A DNA stretch of 64,000 bases from Epiperipatus broadwayi (lineage: Eukaryota > Onychophora > Udeonychophora > Euonychophora > Peripatidae): positions 6,924,269 through 6,988,268 of the forward strand of contig JAQFVV010012423.1 in NCBI GenBank assembly GCA_028023455.1. The letters run 5' to 3'. The notes under the pieces were generated by a model that was given only the letters and a program-made list of their open reading frames with translations, did no database searches and was not told where the DNA came from. Position 1 is the first letter of the stretch. Each line of letters begins with the position of its first letter. The translations under genes were made by a program, and so were the position numbers. This document shows, one piece after another, positions 20,260 to 30,882 of the stretch.

Positions 20260-23129
20260 GGTGATTTTCAGTCACTTTTATAATATAGTTTGTGAAATGG
20301 TAAAAAAAAAAAAATGGTACAACTTGTATTATAAAAATTTCTTAATCAAATTTTTTTTAGATAATCTTTTTTAAGCAATATTTACTAATAAATTACATTT
20401 AAATTACACTAATAAATTATTTCTAACTTTTTTTTTTAGAAATTATTTTAAATAAATCACATTTAAAGTTGGGTAATTAAATATTTAAACGAATTTTCAT
20501 TTAAAATCCTTTTTTAATTAAGTAACAAGAACAGGGGTACTTTTTTAAGCATTTTTCTTTCTTTTATCTTTTTAGTAATAGATATGTATTTGAGATTTTG
20601 CTCATATTCATAAAATTTCCGAATCCAAAATGATGCATTTGGAATATTTAATATTCAATCTGTAACTATTATTTGCAATAAAATTTTCTTCAAAAATATT
20701 AATTTAAAACTTTTAAAAACTTTTCAACTTTTTTTTTAATTCAAAAATAGTACTATAATTTGAAGTTATTTATATATACAAAAAAAAGTGTTTGATTAAA
20801 ATAGACATCGATCCAAGATCTTTACGATCCAGTCTACCACTACCACGGCACTAAACAACACAATGCATTTTATTTATTAGTAAATGTGAGATGAAAATGC
20901 CAAGTTATTATAAAGCCTAACTTACATCAAAATGAAGCAAAACATTATTATATGTAAATATCTTTAATAGACTATACAACTTCGTGCATTCAAATCGCGC
21001 ACAGAATTACCTTCCGATTTATAAGCCTAAAAACAGTTAAACAGTTCAATCCTGTATAGCTAGTTTTAAGTGCATTTGCAATAAATGTACAAAACTCATC
21101 AATCTTTAGCTCGTTACATTAAACAAATATATTGCCTTTTTAATATAATACAAAAAAAAAAAAATCAACGTTAAAGCTCACTTCAAATAGAATATAAAAA
21201 AAAATTACGTTAACACTAGAAATGATGAAGCATACTAAATAAATCTTTTGTACATTTATTATAAACATCTTTACAAATTTTATCCAAATAAAAACTTAAT
21301 AAAGCACAACGCTGGACAAAATAAGTTTCTTGACTAGATCTGTTTGAAAACCCTATTTTTAGAAAATCTTAACATTTACTTACCTCAGCAACAGTAGTCA
21401 TGTTTTCAAATTAAACGGCTTCATAAAAGATAACACTAATAATTATTGTATTTTTTTAATATAAAAAATAATAATTTCTATAAAAGATTATTTTAATAAT
21501 GTACATCTATCTATTTTATATAGAAATATTATACTATGTTCACTAAAAGAAAGTCGGACATTTTCTTTTTTCCTAACGTTTCAATTTTAGTCAAAAGAAA
21601 GCATTAAAACCCGTATGAAACTGGAAAAGCGACATCTGTAGGTTCGTGAAAAAAACTATAGATTTTGTGATTGCTACGTTAAAAATATATAGTGGAATTG
21701 GATGATTTGGAAATATTCCAAATTTTTCACAAAATCTGAAGACGTGTGAAATTATATTATGTTATTCATTTAAATGTTACTTCATTTTTGAAAATATTTC
21801 TATTATGTATATTTTTTATTGTAATATTTATTAATTTATAAAAGTATTTTATGACATTTCATTACAATTAATTTTTACCGCCTTTTGTTCTCTTTAATAT
21901 ATATGACTAGCTTCCATAACTGAGACCTATATATATAAAAGGTTTTAATGGGAAAAATTATTGTAAGATTATTAAAAATCATTGTAGTATAACACAATTG
22001 TAAAAAATAATTTATTTTATAGATTTACGATAAATATATGTGATAAAATTATTTTCAAGCCAAAGTGAAAAATGTTTTGATTATATACTTAAAAATAATT
22101 TAAGTATATATGCTGAGTAAAAATAGTACTTGTGCGCACTGTTACGACTGTGTATTAGAACTATCAAGTACCAGATATATGCGGGCAATAGGTTATTAGT
22201 TGATATGTTTATTGCAGAAAAAACCAATAGTTTTATTAGCTCACAAATAATTAATATTTGTTTTCCAAATAATATTTATTAACATGTATTTGTAAAATTT
22301 TAAAGTTGTTTAAAAATTTGAGAATTACAATTTATCTCAAAAAACTGTGCATCCAAAACAAGAAACTTAACATATATAGATAAATGCATATGGTTTGTTC
22401 ACCAATTCTTCCTAATTTTATTTACTCTTTCATAGAACTTAAGTGCATGTAAGCTTCCCATTCAATTTTCTGTACAATTCATGATTGTAAATTTTTGCTT
22501 CCAGCCAACATCAAATTATTTTTAGTAGCATGTTTTTTAAAATGTAAATCTTTTCTTATTAAATCTATTGTCATCGTCGTCGCTATGTGCTTTTTAATAC
22601 AGTGCTGTCTTTTCCGCCTCACAAATTTTTTATGAATTCTCAAGCAGTAATATCATTTGAATATTTTTTTTATTCTTAACATTCACATCTCATTTTATAA
22701 TATTCTAAATATATATAAGCCACTACATCTAATTTATTGGTACTTGAAATTTACTTTTCCAAATCTTGACTGTAGCTTGTAAACATATTTTGATTTTTTT
22801 AATTTTATTTCACTTTGATTATTCTAGATCACTAATGATTTTATTTCCAATAAATGAAAGCTTGTCTCATCTTTCATATGTTCTTTTTGATCCTGAAATC
22901 AACATAGAAATTATTTTATTTTTTCAGTCTCATTCCTTTTCAAACTATTATTTAATGACATTAAATGTTGGCAAATCAAGAACATGCCATAACATTTGGT
23001 ATTTTTTTTGAATTTGAATCATACAAATGTTATTATTAAAATAAAATAATTTACTTCCCGTTATATATAAATAAACACAAAAACTTAAGTAAAGTTTAAA
23101 AGAAAAGTTATAAATAAATATAATAATAA
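20260..23129. other. AT-rich stretch with one SINE-like fragment
   Basis: Apart from the tRNA-like fragment at 20800-20858 I see no supported feature. Open stretches such as 22766-23011 have no recognisable motif. The segment at about 21560-21720 (around TCTGTAGGTTCGTG) is slightly more complex in composition but unassigned. Confidence 0.4.
20800..20858 (-). repeat. tRNA-like SINE head fragment
   Basis: On the minus strand TAGTGCCGTGGTAGTGGTAG, then ACTGGATCGTAAAGATC, then TTGGATCGATGTC resembles the tRNA-derived head of a SINE. The TGGTAGACTGG and GGATCGATGTC blocks sit where A and B boxes would be, each about one base off consensus. No tail or second copy was found. A decayed tRNA gene is the alternative. 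Confidence 0.3.
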
Positions 23130-23171
23130 GCTGAACGTTTTCGAGGATCCATGCCTCATAATCATAGCTTT
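23130..23171 (-). other. PLE 3' stem-loop motif with GAAA (hammerhead-like)
   Basis: About 50 nt downstream of the endonuclease stop, on the minus strand, CTATGATTAT is followed by stem GAGG-CATGGAT-CCTC and then GAAAACGTTCAGC. The layout (a TGA-like box, short stem-loop, GAAA) is that of a hammerhead core with a degraded first box. A similar layout follows the PLE endonuclease at 63402-63443. Confidence 0.4.
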
Positions 23172-23219
23172 CTTAAAAATATATAATAAAATATATGCAG
23201 ATATTTAAATTAGCACGTG

Positions 23220-23756
23220 TTATGTGGCCCATTTCTTCGATATATCAAAGCAAGTGTCTTTTCTATTTATAGCATTAATATTTCCATTAATGTAGAATGC
23301 TTCTTTTATTTTTCTCTTATGATCATTTGATTCTGTGCATATAATTACAGGATTGGCAGATGTAAAATTGTGTCCAGATTTCATGACATGCTCCAAAAAT
23401 ACAGTTGTATTGTTCTTCTGAGCTCTATTGTAAGTGTACAAGTGTTGAGCAAGTCTAGTATTAATAGTAGCTTTAGTTTCACCATAATATACAGCGAGGC
23501 ATTTTTCTTGAGGACATGAAATGGAATATACTACATGTGGGGTGAATGATCGATCAATATGATCTTTTGAGTCGTTGATTAATCTGTTAGAATTAGGGGG
23601 AATTCTAAATCCTGTTTTAAATGTTATTATATATATGGTCATGTATTCAAGTAATATGGGCTGCAGAAAGGAATTTGCTATTAACTGAAATGATAACCTT
23701 TGATTCCTCTTGGAGGCCTTAAACTGAACAGGGCAAAATCCTAATGACCACTCCAT
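23220..23756 (-). CDS. PLE GIY-YIG endonuclease (best-preserved copy, 178 codons)
   Basis: An uninterrupted ORF holds a PLE-type endonuclease at residues about 50-178. SNRLINDSKDHIDRSFTPHV (56-75) is the linker before VYSISCPQ (76-83), the GIY-equivalent, with CPQEKC as a cysteine pair. AVYYGETKAT (88-97) is the YIG-equivalent. RLAQH (101-105) supplies the conserved Arg and His, and KIKEAFYI (149-156) the likely catalytic Glu. It ends INRKDTCF...KKWAT, shared with the 17 kb, 40 kb and 63 kb copies. The first ~45 residues have no PLE signature and the RT is absent, so the protein is a 5'-truncated remnant despite the open frame. Confidence 0.75.
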   Translation of the reverse strand: MEWSLGFCPVQFKASKRNQRLSFQLIANSFLQPILLEYMTIYIITFKTGFRIPPNSNRLINDSKDHIDRSFTPHVVYSISCPQEKCLAVYYGETKATINTRLAQHLYTYNRAQKNNTTVFLEHVMKSGHNFTSANPVIICTESNDHKRKIKEAFYINGNINAINRKDTCFDISKKWAT

Positions 23757-23801
23757 ACGTTATTGTCATTGCAGCTATTATTACTATGTGATTATTCATA
23801 T

Positions 23802-25467
23802 TGTACTGGACCATACTTCCCTACGGAATTCTGCTCCTAATCTTGCACTGAGCATGAAGTGATCAAGATTTAACAGGGAAAGAAATGGATACCAATTTAG
23901 CCGATTTTCTGTACTCATATATATTGGTACTTCCAGCTAAACTGATAGAAAGAGTGAATTGACAGGACTCTGCCAATTAAAAAACCCCTTTAGTTGATAT
24001 CTTACTTGAATGCCCGAATGTTTAGGACCTATGGTAAGTACACATCTTTGAAAAGTCTATTTACAAAATAACTTTTGTGCGCCACTCCTAGAAAAGAATA
24101 AAAAAAATGAAATTTTCCCTCTCTTCTAGAAAGATCTGCAATACTATATGATCAGTGGAGCATAAGAATAAGATTTAACACCCTGGTAGAGCAATATCCC
24201 ATGTGGCTAGCTCAGTACTCTACATCTAGGGACTTCAATGGGTATGTTAAATGGTTATTACAGGTACGTGATTGATAAGGAAGGAGTACATTTTATCAAA
24301 TAAATAATAATATAAAGACAAAACCAATTTAATATTATGATAAATATTTATTTAATACCACCACTTTCATATTTAAAATGATATAAAAATAAATGAATTA
24401 TCACAAACCCATATATATATTTGATGCGTTGAAATGGATAAAATATAGAGACAATTTTAAATGAATAAGAAAAATAATAAATCCCTAAAACTATTTACAA
24501 TGTTTCATAATGAATGGAAGTGGTCTGAGCTTTTTGCCCTGTAGAAATAAGTTATGTCTTGTGTGATTTGATATATATTTCTCATATAAAAGATTTTCAA
24601 TTGTACAGGCAGCAGTTAGATGGTACATTAGTGGGAAAAATGACCCACTAGGATCAGAAAGGTGGTGGACTTACTACATCATTTTAAGTTTCACAGCGAC
24701 ATGTAGCATGTTAACAATACCATTCTCTCGATAGTAGCTATTCTCTTGGTGATTTAAAATTCAGCCATTTTATATACCTGCCCAGGTATTTGAAGAAAGC
24801 TTTCCATTTCTTATCTCTAGCTCAAACATAATATTTAATCTAACAAATTTTACATTTCTTTGTCCATTGTTTTTGAAAGATGCAACTGTTAGATAACATT
24901 CCAAAAATATATTCAAATCTATTTCCAGATTGGAAATAGATTTGACAAAATGTTTATAACAAAAGAAAATCTTTAATCTTAATCCCCATTTTATTTTAAG
25001 TAAAACTTTAATTAAAAATTCCTTCCCCAGATTAAAATAATAGTGTTTCCAACCCTTTCATTATTTTTGGACAATTAACAGTTGCATCTCCCATCTTGGA
25101 TTTTATAAAATATATAGTTTAATAGGAAAGCAAGCAAATTAAAATAAAAAGTATAAAGAATGATATATAATAAAATATTTAAAAATCAATATTGTTAGTA
25201 AGTTTTTGGTCCTATATATATATGTATTTGAGCCACACCTATAATACTTTAATAAAAAAAAGAACTAATAATTAATAAAAAAAGAATTAATGATTTTAAA
25301 AAATGTTAGTGAAACATTAAAATTTTATAACTTAGGCACACATCTCAAATATATACATAAAATATATATACTGTACATGACAAAAGGAGTGGGATGGGAT
25401 AGTGTTTGAATACAGGTTAGTAGATGGAACTATGAAGCTCAATCTTAAGCTAAGATTGACTACTTCA
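23802..25467 (-). repeat. 3' LTR
   Basis: Begins, on the plus strand, TGTACTGGACCATACTTCC and ends near GACTACTTCA, giving TG...CA ends. Aligned with the other LTR it differs by scattered substitutions and indels, for example an extra AAAATATAGAGACA near 24440. A perfect 15 bp-arm hairpin with a 3 nt loop lies at 24913-24945 and is also present in the other LTR. No ORF is supported. Confidence 0.72.
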
Positions 25468-26278
25468 TTTCTCACATACAATGAAACGAAAAAACAGAAA
25501 CATTGAAAAAAAATGCTTTGACTAGGAGTTTTCAAGTGATGACCAAAAGACAATGGAAAAAAAATCACTTAATTTTTATATGTGCATTTCATTTTTTAAA
25601 ACTGAATTAGTGTTCTCTGTTATTCCCCTTTTAAAAAAAATCATCTCCCGCCTAACCAATCACTGCTTCCCCCACTTTCTATATCTCTGCACAACTATAG
25701 CTTTGCTGAAAATTTAGCTTTTGCTTGCTGAAAAAAATTGTTTATTTAAGATTTTATATTAATCTAACCATTTCTCCTTTTAATTTCTTTTGGTTGTACC
25801 CCTGTATCTGAAAAGAAAACTCATAGTCTGGTTATTACATGTTTCAAATATATACATCATAGCATTAAACCAAAAAAAATTTGCTCTCAATAATTTTTTT
25901 ATCTCAGTTTGAATCCTCCACTTCCAACATTTTTGCATTTAACTTACTACTGGTTGGCAAAATTTCTTTTTATAAGGGCATCAGCCAACCCAGAATGATC
26001 AATGATTTAGAAATTACACATTTTTCATATGTCTTGATAACAAAAAAAACTTTATATATGACTCAGGTATGTAGGTGATTACATTGAAGAAAAAAATACA
26101 TATGTACCATAATTATGGTTACAGCACATGGGTTTTAACTTTAAACAATGAATTTTACACTTTGAACACATTATTTTATCAAACTTTAAAAAAAACTATA
26201 TATATATCATAACTTTTTTTAAAATATATATATATGAACAGAATTCAGTACTCAGGATATGTGGGTGTTTATATCAAA
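25468..26278 (-). other. Internal region of the LTR element, non-coding
   Basis: About 0.8 kb between the LTR copies, excluding the primer-binding site. The open stretches at 25332-25568 and 25881-26078 carry no gag, protease, RT or integrase motif. TA microsatellite-like runs occur near 26195-26235. Confidence 0.55.
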
Positions 26279-26296
26279 GCCCCATGTTAGGCACCA
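26279..26296 (-). promoter_or_regulatory. Putative tRNA primer-binding site
   Basis: On the minus strand TGGTGCCTAACATGGGGC begins with TGG, the complement of tRNA CCA, and resembles the TGGCGCCCAACGTGGGGC-type site of many Gypsy elements. It lies 7 nt inside the 5' LTR, which fixes the orientation of the element. The cognate tRNA was not identified. Confidence 0.6.
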
Positions 26297-26303
26297 GTTT
26301 TAC

Positions 26304-27945
26304 TGTACTGAACCATACTTCCCTGTGCAATTCTGCTCCTGATCTTGCACTGAGCATGAAGTGATCAAAATTTAACAGGGAAAGAAATGGATACCAATTT
26401 AGCTGATTGTCTATACTTGTGTATATATTTGGTACTTCTAGTTAAACTGATAGAAAGAGTGAATTGACAGGACTCTGCCATGTTAAACCCCCCTTTAGTT
26501 GATATATTACTTGAATGCCCAAATGTTTAGGATCTATGCTAAGTACACACCTTTGAAAAGTCTATTTACAAAATACCTTGCATGCCACTCCTAGAAAAGA
26601 ATAAAAAAATGAATTTCCCCCCGTTCCTAGAAGAATGTGCAATATTATATGTTCAGCGGAGCATAATAATATTTAACACTCCAATAGAGCAATATCCCAT
26701 GTGGCTAGCTCAGTACTCTACATCTAGGGCCTTCAATGGGTAAGTTAAATGGTTATTACAGGTACATGATTGATAAGGAAGGAGTACATTTTATCAAATA
26801 AATAATAATACGAAGCCAAAACCAATTTAATATTATGATTAAATATTTAATCCCAAATATCTACCACCATTTCATGCTTAATGAATTATAATCACAAACC
26901 CATATATATATTTGATACGTTGAAATGGATAAAATACAATTTTAAATGAATAAGAAAAATAATAAATCCCTAAAACTATTTACAATGTTTCATAATGAAT
27001 GGAAGTGGTCTGAGCTTTTTACCCAGTAGAAATAAGTTATGTCTTGTGTGATTTGATATATATTTCTCATGTAAAAGATTTTTGGTTATATAGGCAGCAG
27101 TTAGCTGGTACATTAATGGGGAAAATGACTCACTAGGGTCAGAAAGGTGGTGGACTTACTACTACATCATTTTAAGTTTCACAGCGATGTGCAGTATGTT
27201 AACAATACCGTTCTCTCGATAGATATTCTCTTGGTGATTTAAAATCCATCCATTTTATACTCCTGCCCAGGTATTTGAAGAATGCTTTCCATTTCTTATC
27301 TCTAGCTCAAACAATCTTTAATCTAACAGAAATTTTACATTTCTTTGTCCATTGTTTTTGAAAGATGCAACTGTTAGATAACATTCCAAAAATATATTCA
27401 AATCTATTTCCAGATTGGAAATAGATTTGACAAAATGTTTATAACAAGAGAAAATCTTAATCCACATTTTGTTTTAAGTAAAAACTTTAATTAAAAATTC
27501 CTTCCCCAGATTAAAATAATAGTGTTTCCAACCCTTAAATTATTTTTGGACAATTAACGGTTGTATCTCCCATCTTGGATTTTATAAAATACATAGTTTA
27601 ATAGTAAAAACAAGAAATTTAAAAGAAAAAGTTTAAAGAATGATGTATAATAAAATATTTAAAAATCAATATTGTTAGTAAGTTTTTGCTCATATATATA
27701 TATTTGAGCCACATCTATAATACTTTAATAAAAAAAAAAAAAGAACTAATAATAAAAAAAGAATTAATAATTTTTAAAAATGTTATTAAAACATTAAAAT
27801 TGTATAACTTAAGCGCGCATCTCAAATATATACATAAAATATATATATACTGTACATGACAAAAGGAGCAGGATGGGATATAGGGTTTGAATACAGGTTA
27901 ATAGGTGGAACTTTGAAGCTCAATCTTAAGCTAACAACTGCTTCA
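26304..27945 (-). repeat. 5' LTR
   Basis: Starts, on the plus strand, TGTACTGAACCATACTTCCC and ends AACAACTGCTTCA. It pairs with the 3' LTR over about 1.65 kb. The same 33 nt perfect hairpin is at 27398-27430. Directly beyond it lies the RTE-type LINE, whose 5' boundary is not sharp. Confidence 0.72.
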
Positions 27946-28274
27946 ATATAGTATACGGACATGGAGGGACTGCTCACCAACATGCTTTAGCCAGCATGAT
28001 GAGTTTATTGGCTTTTTACCTCTGAGTTTAAGATCAAGAAACACCATGATCTTTCTTCTCAGTTGCCTGATAGGGCAGAATGAATGTATGTGTAAATGAT
28101 TTTTCCAATAGATATATACAATCATGACAGACAAAAGTAAATTATGGCCCTTATTCCCAGGAGGCTGTAAAGTCACCAACCAAAGCAGCGGTTGTGGCCA
28201 AAAGTGGAGGGTATTTAGAATCCCCTGATTGTGGACCCAGGCTGCCATTTGATGGTGAATTTTTATTTTTTACA

Positions 28275-29339
28275 ACTGCAGATCATTTTCAAGTGAAGAA
28301 AGATTGCAAGAATTAGAAGAACTGTCATATTGAATGGGATATTATTGGACTTTGTGAAGTTAGAAGGAAAGGTGAAGAGACAATTGATTTAAGACGTACT
28401 CTACTATAAAGGCACAAATATTGGAAATACAAGTTGATTAGGATTCATTATAAATAAAAAGTGGAAGAATAATGTGGAGATTGATGGTGTATTGGACAGA
28501 ATAGCAAGATTAATTATATATACAACTTAATAGCAGATACCAAATGCAGATAATTCAGGTTTATGCCCCAACAAGTTTTCATAGTGATAAAATAGAAGAT
28601 TTTTATATGGATGTACAAAAGGCTTTTGATCAGAGTAAACGTCATTTTAAAAATATTATGGAAAGACTTTAATACTAGATTTGGTAAACAAATGATTGTA
28701 CTGAAGGTAATTTTGATTATGGTAATAGAAATGAGAGAGAATATAGACTTGTGGAGTTTGCAGAAAAAGAAAAACTTTTATATTATGAATTCTTTTTTTG
28801 AGAAAAATGTTAAAAGGAAATGGATATGGAACCATCCAAATGAAGGTACAGCAAAATTGGATATTTTCACTAACAGAAAATACATATTTCAAGATTGTAA
28901 TGGTTTTAATAAATTTACCACAGGAAGTGATCATCGATTAATAAGATGTAAAATACGTGCTAATGCAAAACTAGAGAGACAAAAATTATTTAGAAAAACA
29001 ATATTTACAGTTGATATTCCTAATCTTCAGAAACAGTCTAATGAATTCAAATTAGAACTTACAAATCGGTTTCGGGTATTAGTAGATTTTGAACATGCTT
29101 CAGATTTGAATGAAATTAATATGAAAATAACTGATACACTTTTAAAAACAGCAACAAAAATAGCTGGTAGAAAAAAACAGCAATTGACCAATAAAATTTC
29201 TACTGAGACTAGAGACTTTATGAAGAAAAGAAGGAATATGAAGGTATACAAAAATGATGCATTAAAAAGGATTAAATATCTCGAATTTTGTAAAATGGTG
29301 CAGAAAGGAGTTGAAAATGATATAAGAAAGTATAACTGA
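28275..29339 (+). pseudogene. RTE LINE endonuclease domain
   Basis: Three frames must be followed. The first holds WDIIGLCEVRRKGEETID and GFIINKKWKNNVEIDGVLDR. The second holds QMQIIQVYAPTSFHSDKIED and MDVQKAFDQSKRHFK. The third is the long ORF 28611-29339, with DFNTRFGKQ (residues 19-27), NHPNEGTAKLDIFTNRK (74-90) and GSDHRLIRCKI (105-115). SDHRL is the C-terminal catalytic motif (Asp/His) and E-V-R carries the metal-binding Glu. The domain nicks target DNA to prime reverse transcription. The rest of the ORF (residues 130-242), rich in Lys, is the linker towards the RT. Confidence 0.75.
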
Positions 29340-29959
29340 ACTAGCAAGGAAAGCTGTAGAAGAGAATAAAAGTCTTAAGAGTGTAAAACAGCATTTTGGT
29401 ATTGGTAGGAAATTTATATCTCCAATAAGAAAAAAAGATAAAATTATTACTAAAAAGAGAGCTGACATGATGAAATGAGTAGAAGACTTTATCAAGAATT
29501 ATATAGTAATAAAGAACAAGTACCTCCTATATCTATTATATCTTCTGAATTGCCCAGAATTTTAAATGAAGAAGTGAGCCATGCAATTAAATTTATGAAG
29601 AAAGGAAAGGCTCCAGGTAATGATGGAATTATAATTGATATATTAAAAGAAACAGGTGAAGAAATAGACATTTTTTTAGAAAAGTTATATACCAAATGTC
29701 TAAATCAGTGTTTCCCAACCTGTGGTACGCGTACCACTGGTGGTACGCGAGTTGCTGGTTGGTGATACACGAAAAATAATCAATAATGGCGGACATAAAA
29801 AAAAAATTAAATCATAAAAATATAGAAACGTTTTTTCCTATAATTCATAAAAATTATTTTAATTAATAATATTATACAATAAAGTTGTTAATATGTACAG
29901 TCGATAACGATCTTTAATGTTAATGATAAAATTGAAAGTATGATTAAGAAATTAGATTT

Positions 29960-30482
29960 TTGGAAACAGTAATATATATAAGTATCGAAAACAATCAACT
30001 GGAAGTATTCGAAACTCTACATATTTTTTTGTTTGAAAATAAGGTTAGTCTGTCTCAAGATATACGAGAAAATATAATAGCACATTTAACAGGATTAAAA
30101 TTGTCTTTTATGGAATATTTTCCAAAACCCGAAAACACAAATGATAATTGGATTTCAAACCCCTTCTATGCAGAAAATTTATAAAAAGCTACATCATTAT
30201 CAATAAAGGATAAAGAAAATTTAATAGAATTATCACGTGACAGAACTTTACAAGTAGAATTCAAACGACATAATTTAATTAATTTTTGGTTAAACATTAA
30301 AGAATATGAACAACTTTCTGAGAAAGCTCTTAAATTATTATTACCGTTTACTACGGAATTAGTAGGAAGAGCTTTTTCTTCATATATTTTTTAAAAATAA
30401 GTTTCGAAACAGATTGAACGCAGCTGTAGAACCAAATTTCAAAAAATTATGTTGTTCGAAACAAGCACAAAGAACTCATTAA
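29960..30482 (+). pseudogene. hAT transposase C-terminal remnant (ZBED5/FAM200-like)
   Basis: The first frame (29960-30184) has LKLSFMEYFPKP and WISNPFY. After a stop the same frame continues DRTLQVEFKRHNLINFW, then EYEQLSEKALKLLLPFTTEL. A shifted frame gives NKFRNRLNAAVEPNFKKL. This order is the C-terminal dimerisation region of hAT transposases of the ZBED5/FAM200/SCAND3-like group, which normally contains the conserved L-S-x-K-A-L-x-x-L-L-P-F block and then a K-x-R-N-R-L motif. The sequence between these two, usually carrying C-E-x-x-F-S, is partly deleted. The BED finger and RNase H-like catalytic core are absent. Confidence 0.75.
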
Positions 30483-30603
30483 ATTTATTTTATAAAAATA
30501 TTTGATTATGATAAAAAAATATACTAATTGTTTTTTTATAATTTTGTGTTTTTATTAAAACCATTTATTAGTAAACGAAATATGACAAAATAGTAGATAA
30601 ATA

Positions 30604-30882
30604 ATGAGTCGGATCAAGGCAAATCAATCTAAATTATTTAATTTGAAAGAATGTATCAGAAAAGGATCATACCCAGAAATTAGAATCTCATTAATTCTTG
30701 ATCATCTATTGTGGATTACTAGATGTAAGCTAGTATTTAATCATCAAAATTTTAATCCTATTAACTTCATGCTGAACAATATAAAGAAAACAAGAACAAG
30801 AGATAGCCTGATAACCCCTGAGGTTATTTTTACCATGACTTGGGACATGCTGGATTTATCCTCTCCATGGCCCAACCAATAG
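30604..30882 (+). other. 92-codon ORF inside the hAT, unknown
   Basis: An open frame with ordinary amino-acid composition (LILDHLLWITRCKLVF, then NHQNF and FTMTWDMLDLSSPWPN) follows the transposase remnant. I do not recognise a hAT domain in it. It is followed at 30891-30960 by a 35 bp unit repeated twice in tandem (AAAAAAGAGAAAACAGACTC inside each). It could be captured sequence or another frame of a decayed element; coding status is doubtful. Confidence 0.2.

Larger units (their letters stand above)
23802..27945 (-). mobile_element. Non-autonomous LTR retrotransposon with 1.65 kb LTRs
   Basis: Two direct repeats, 23802-25467 and 26304-27945, are highly similar over their whole length, with small indels. 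On the minus strand the right copy is followed after 7 nt by TGGTGCCTAACATGGGGC (26296-26279), close to the TGG-starting primer-binding site common in Ty3/Gypsy elements. This orients the element: 5' LTR 27945-26304, interior 26303-25468, 3' LTR 25467-23802. The interior is only about 830 bp and has no gag or pol, so the element depends on another for proteins. Outside bases CATAT and ATATA may hold a 4 bp ATAT target duplication, weak evidence in AT-rich DNA. Confidence 0.72.

Noticed and set aside
27943-28248. 101-codon minus-strand open frame
   Set aside because: It lies antisense to the 5' end of the RTE LINE and overlaps the LTR boundary; no domain or codon pattern supports it.
28656-29695. 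Several minus-strand open frames across the RTE region
   Set aside because: They are antisense shadows of the LINE endonuclease and RT reading on the plus strand.
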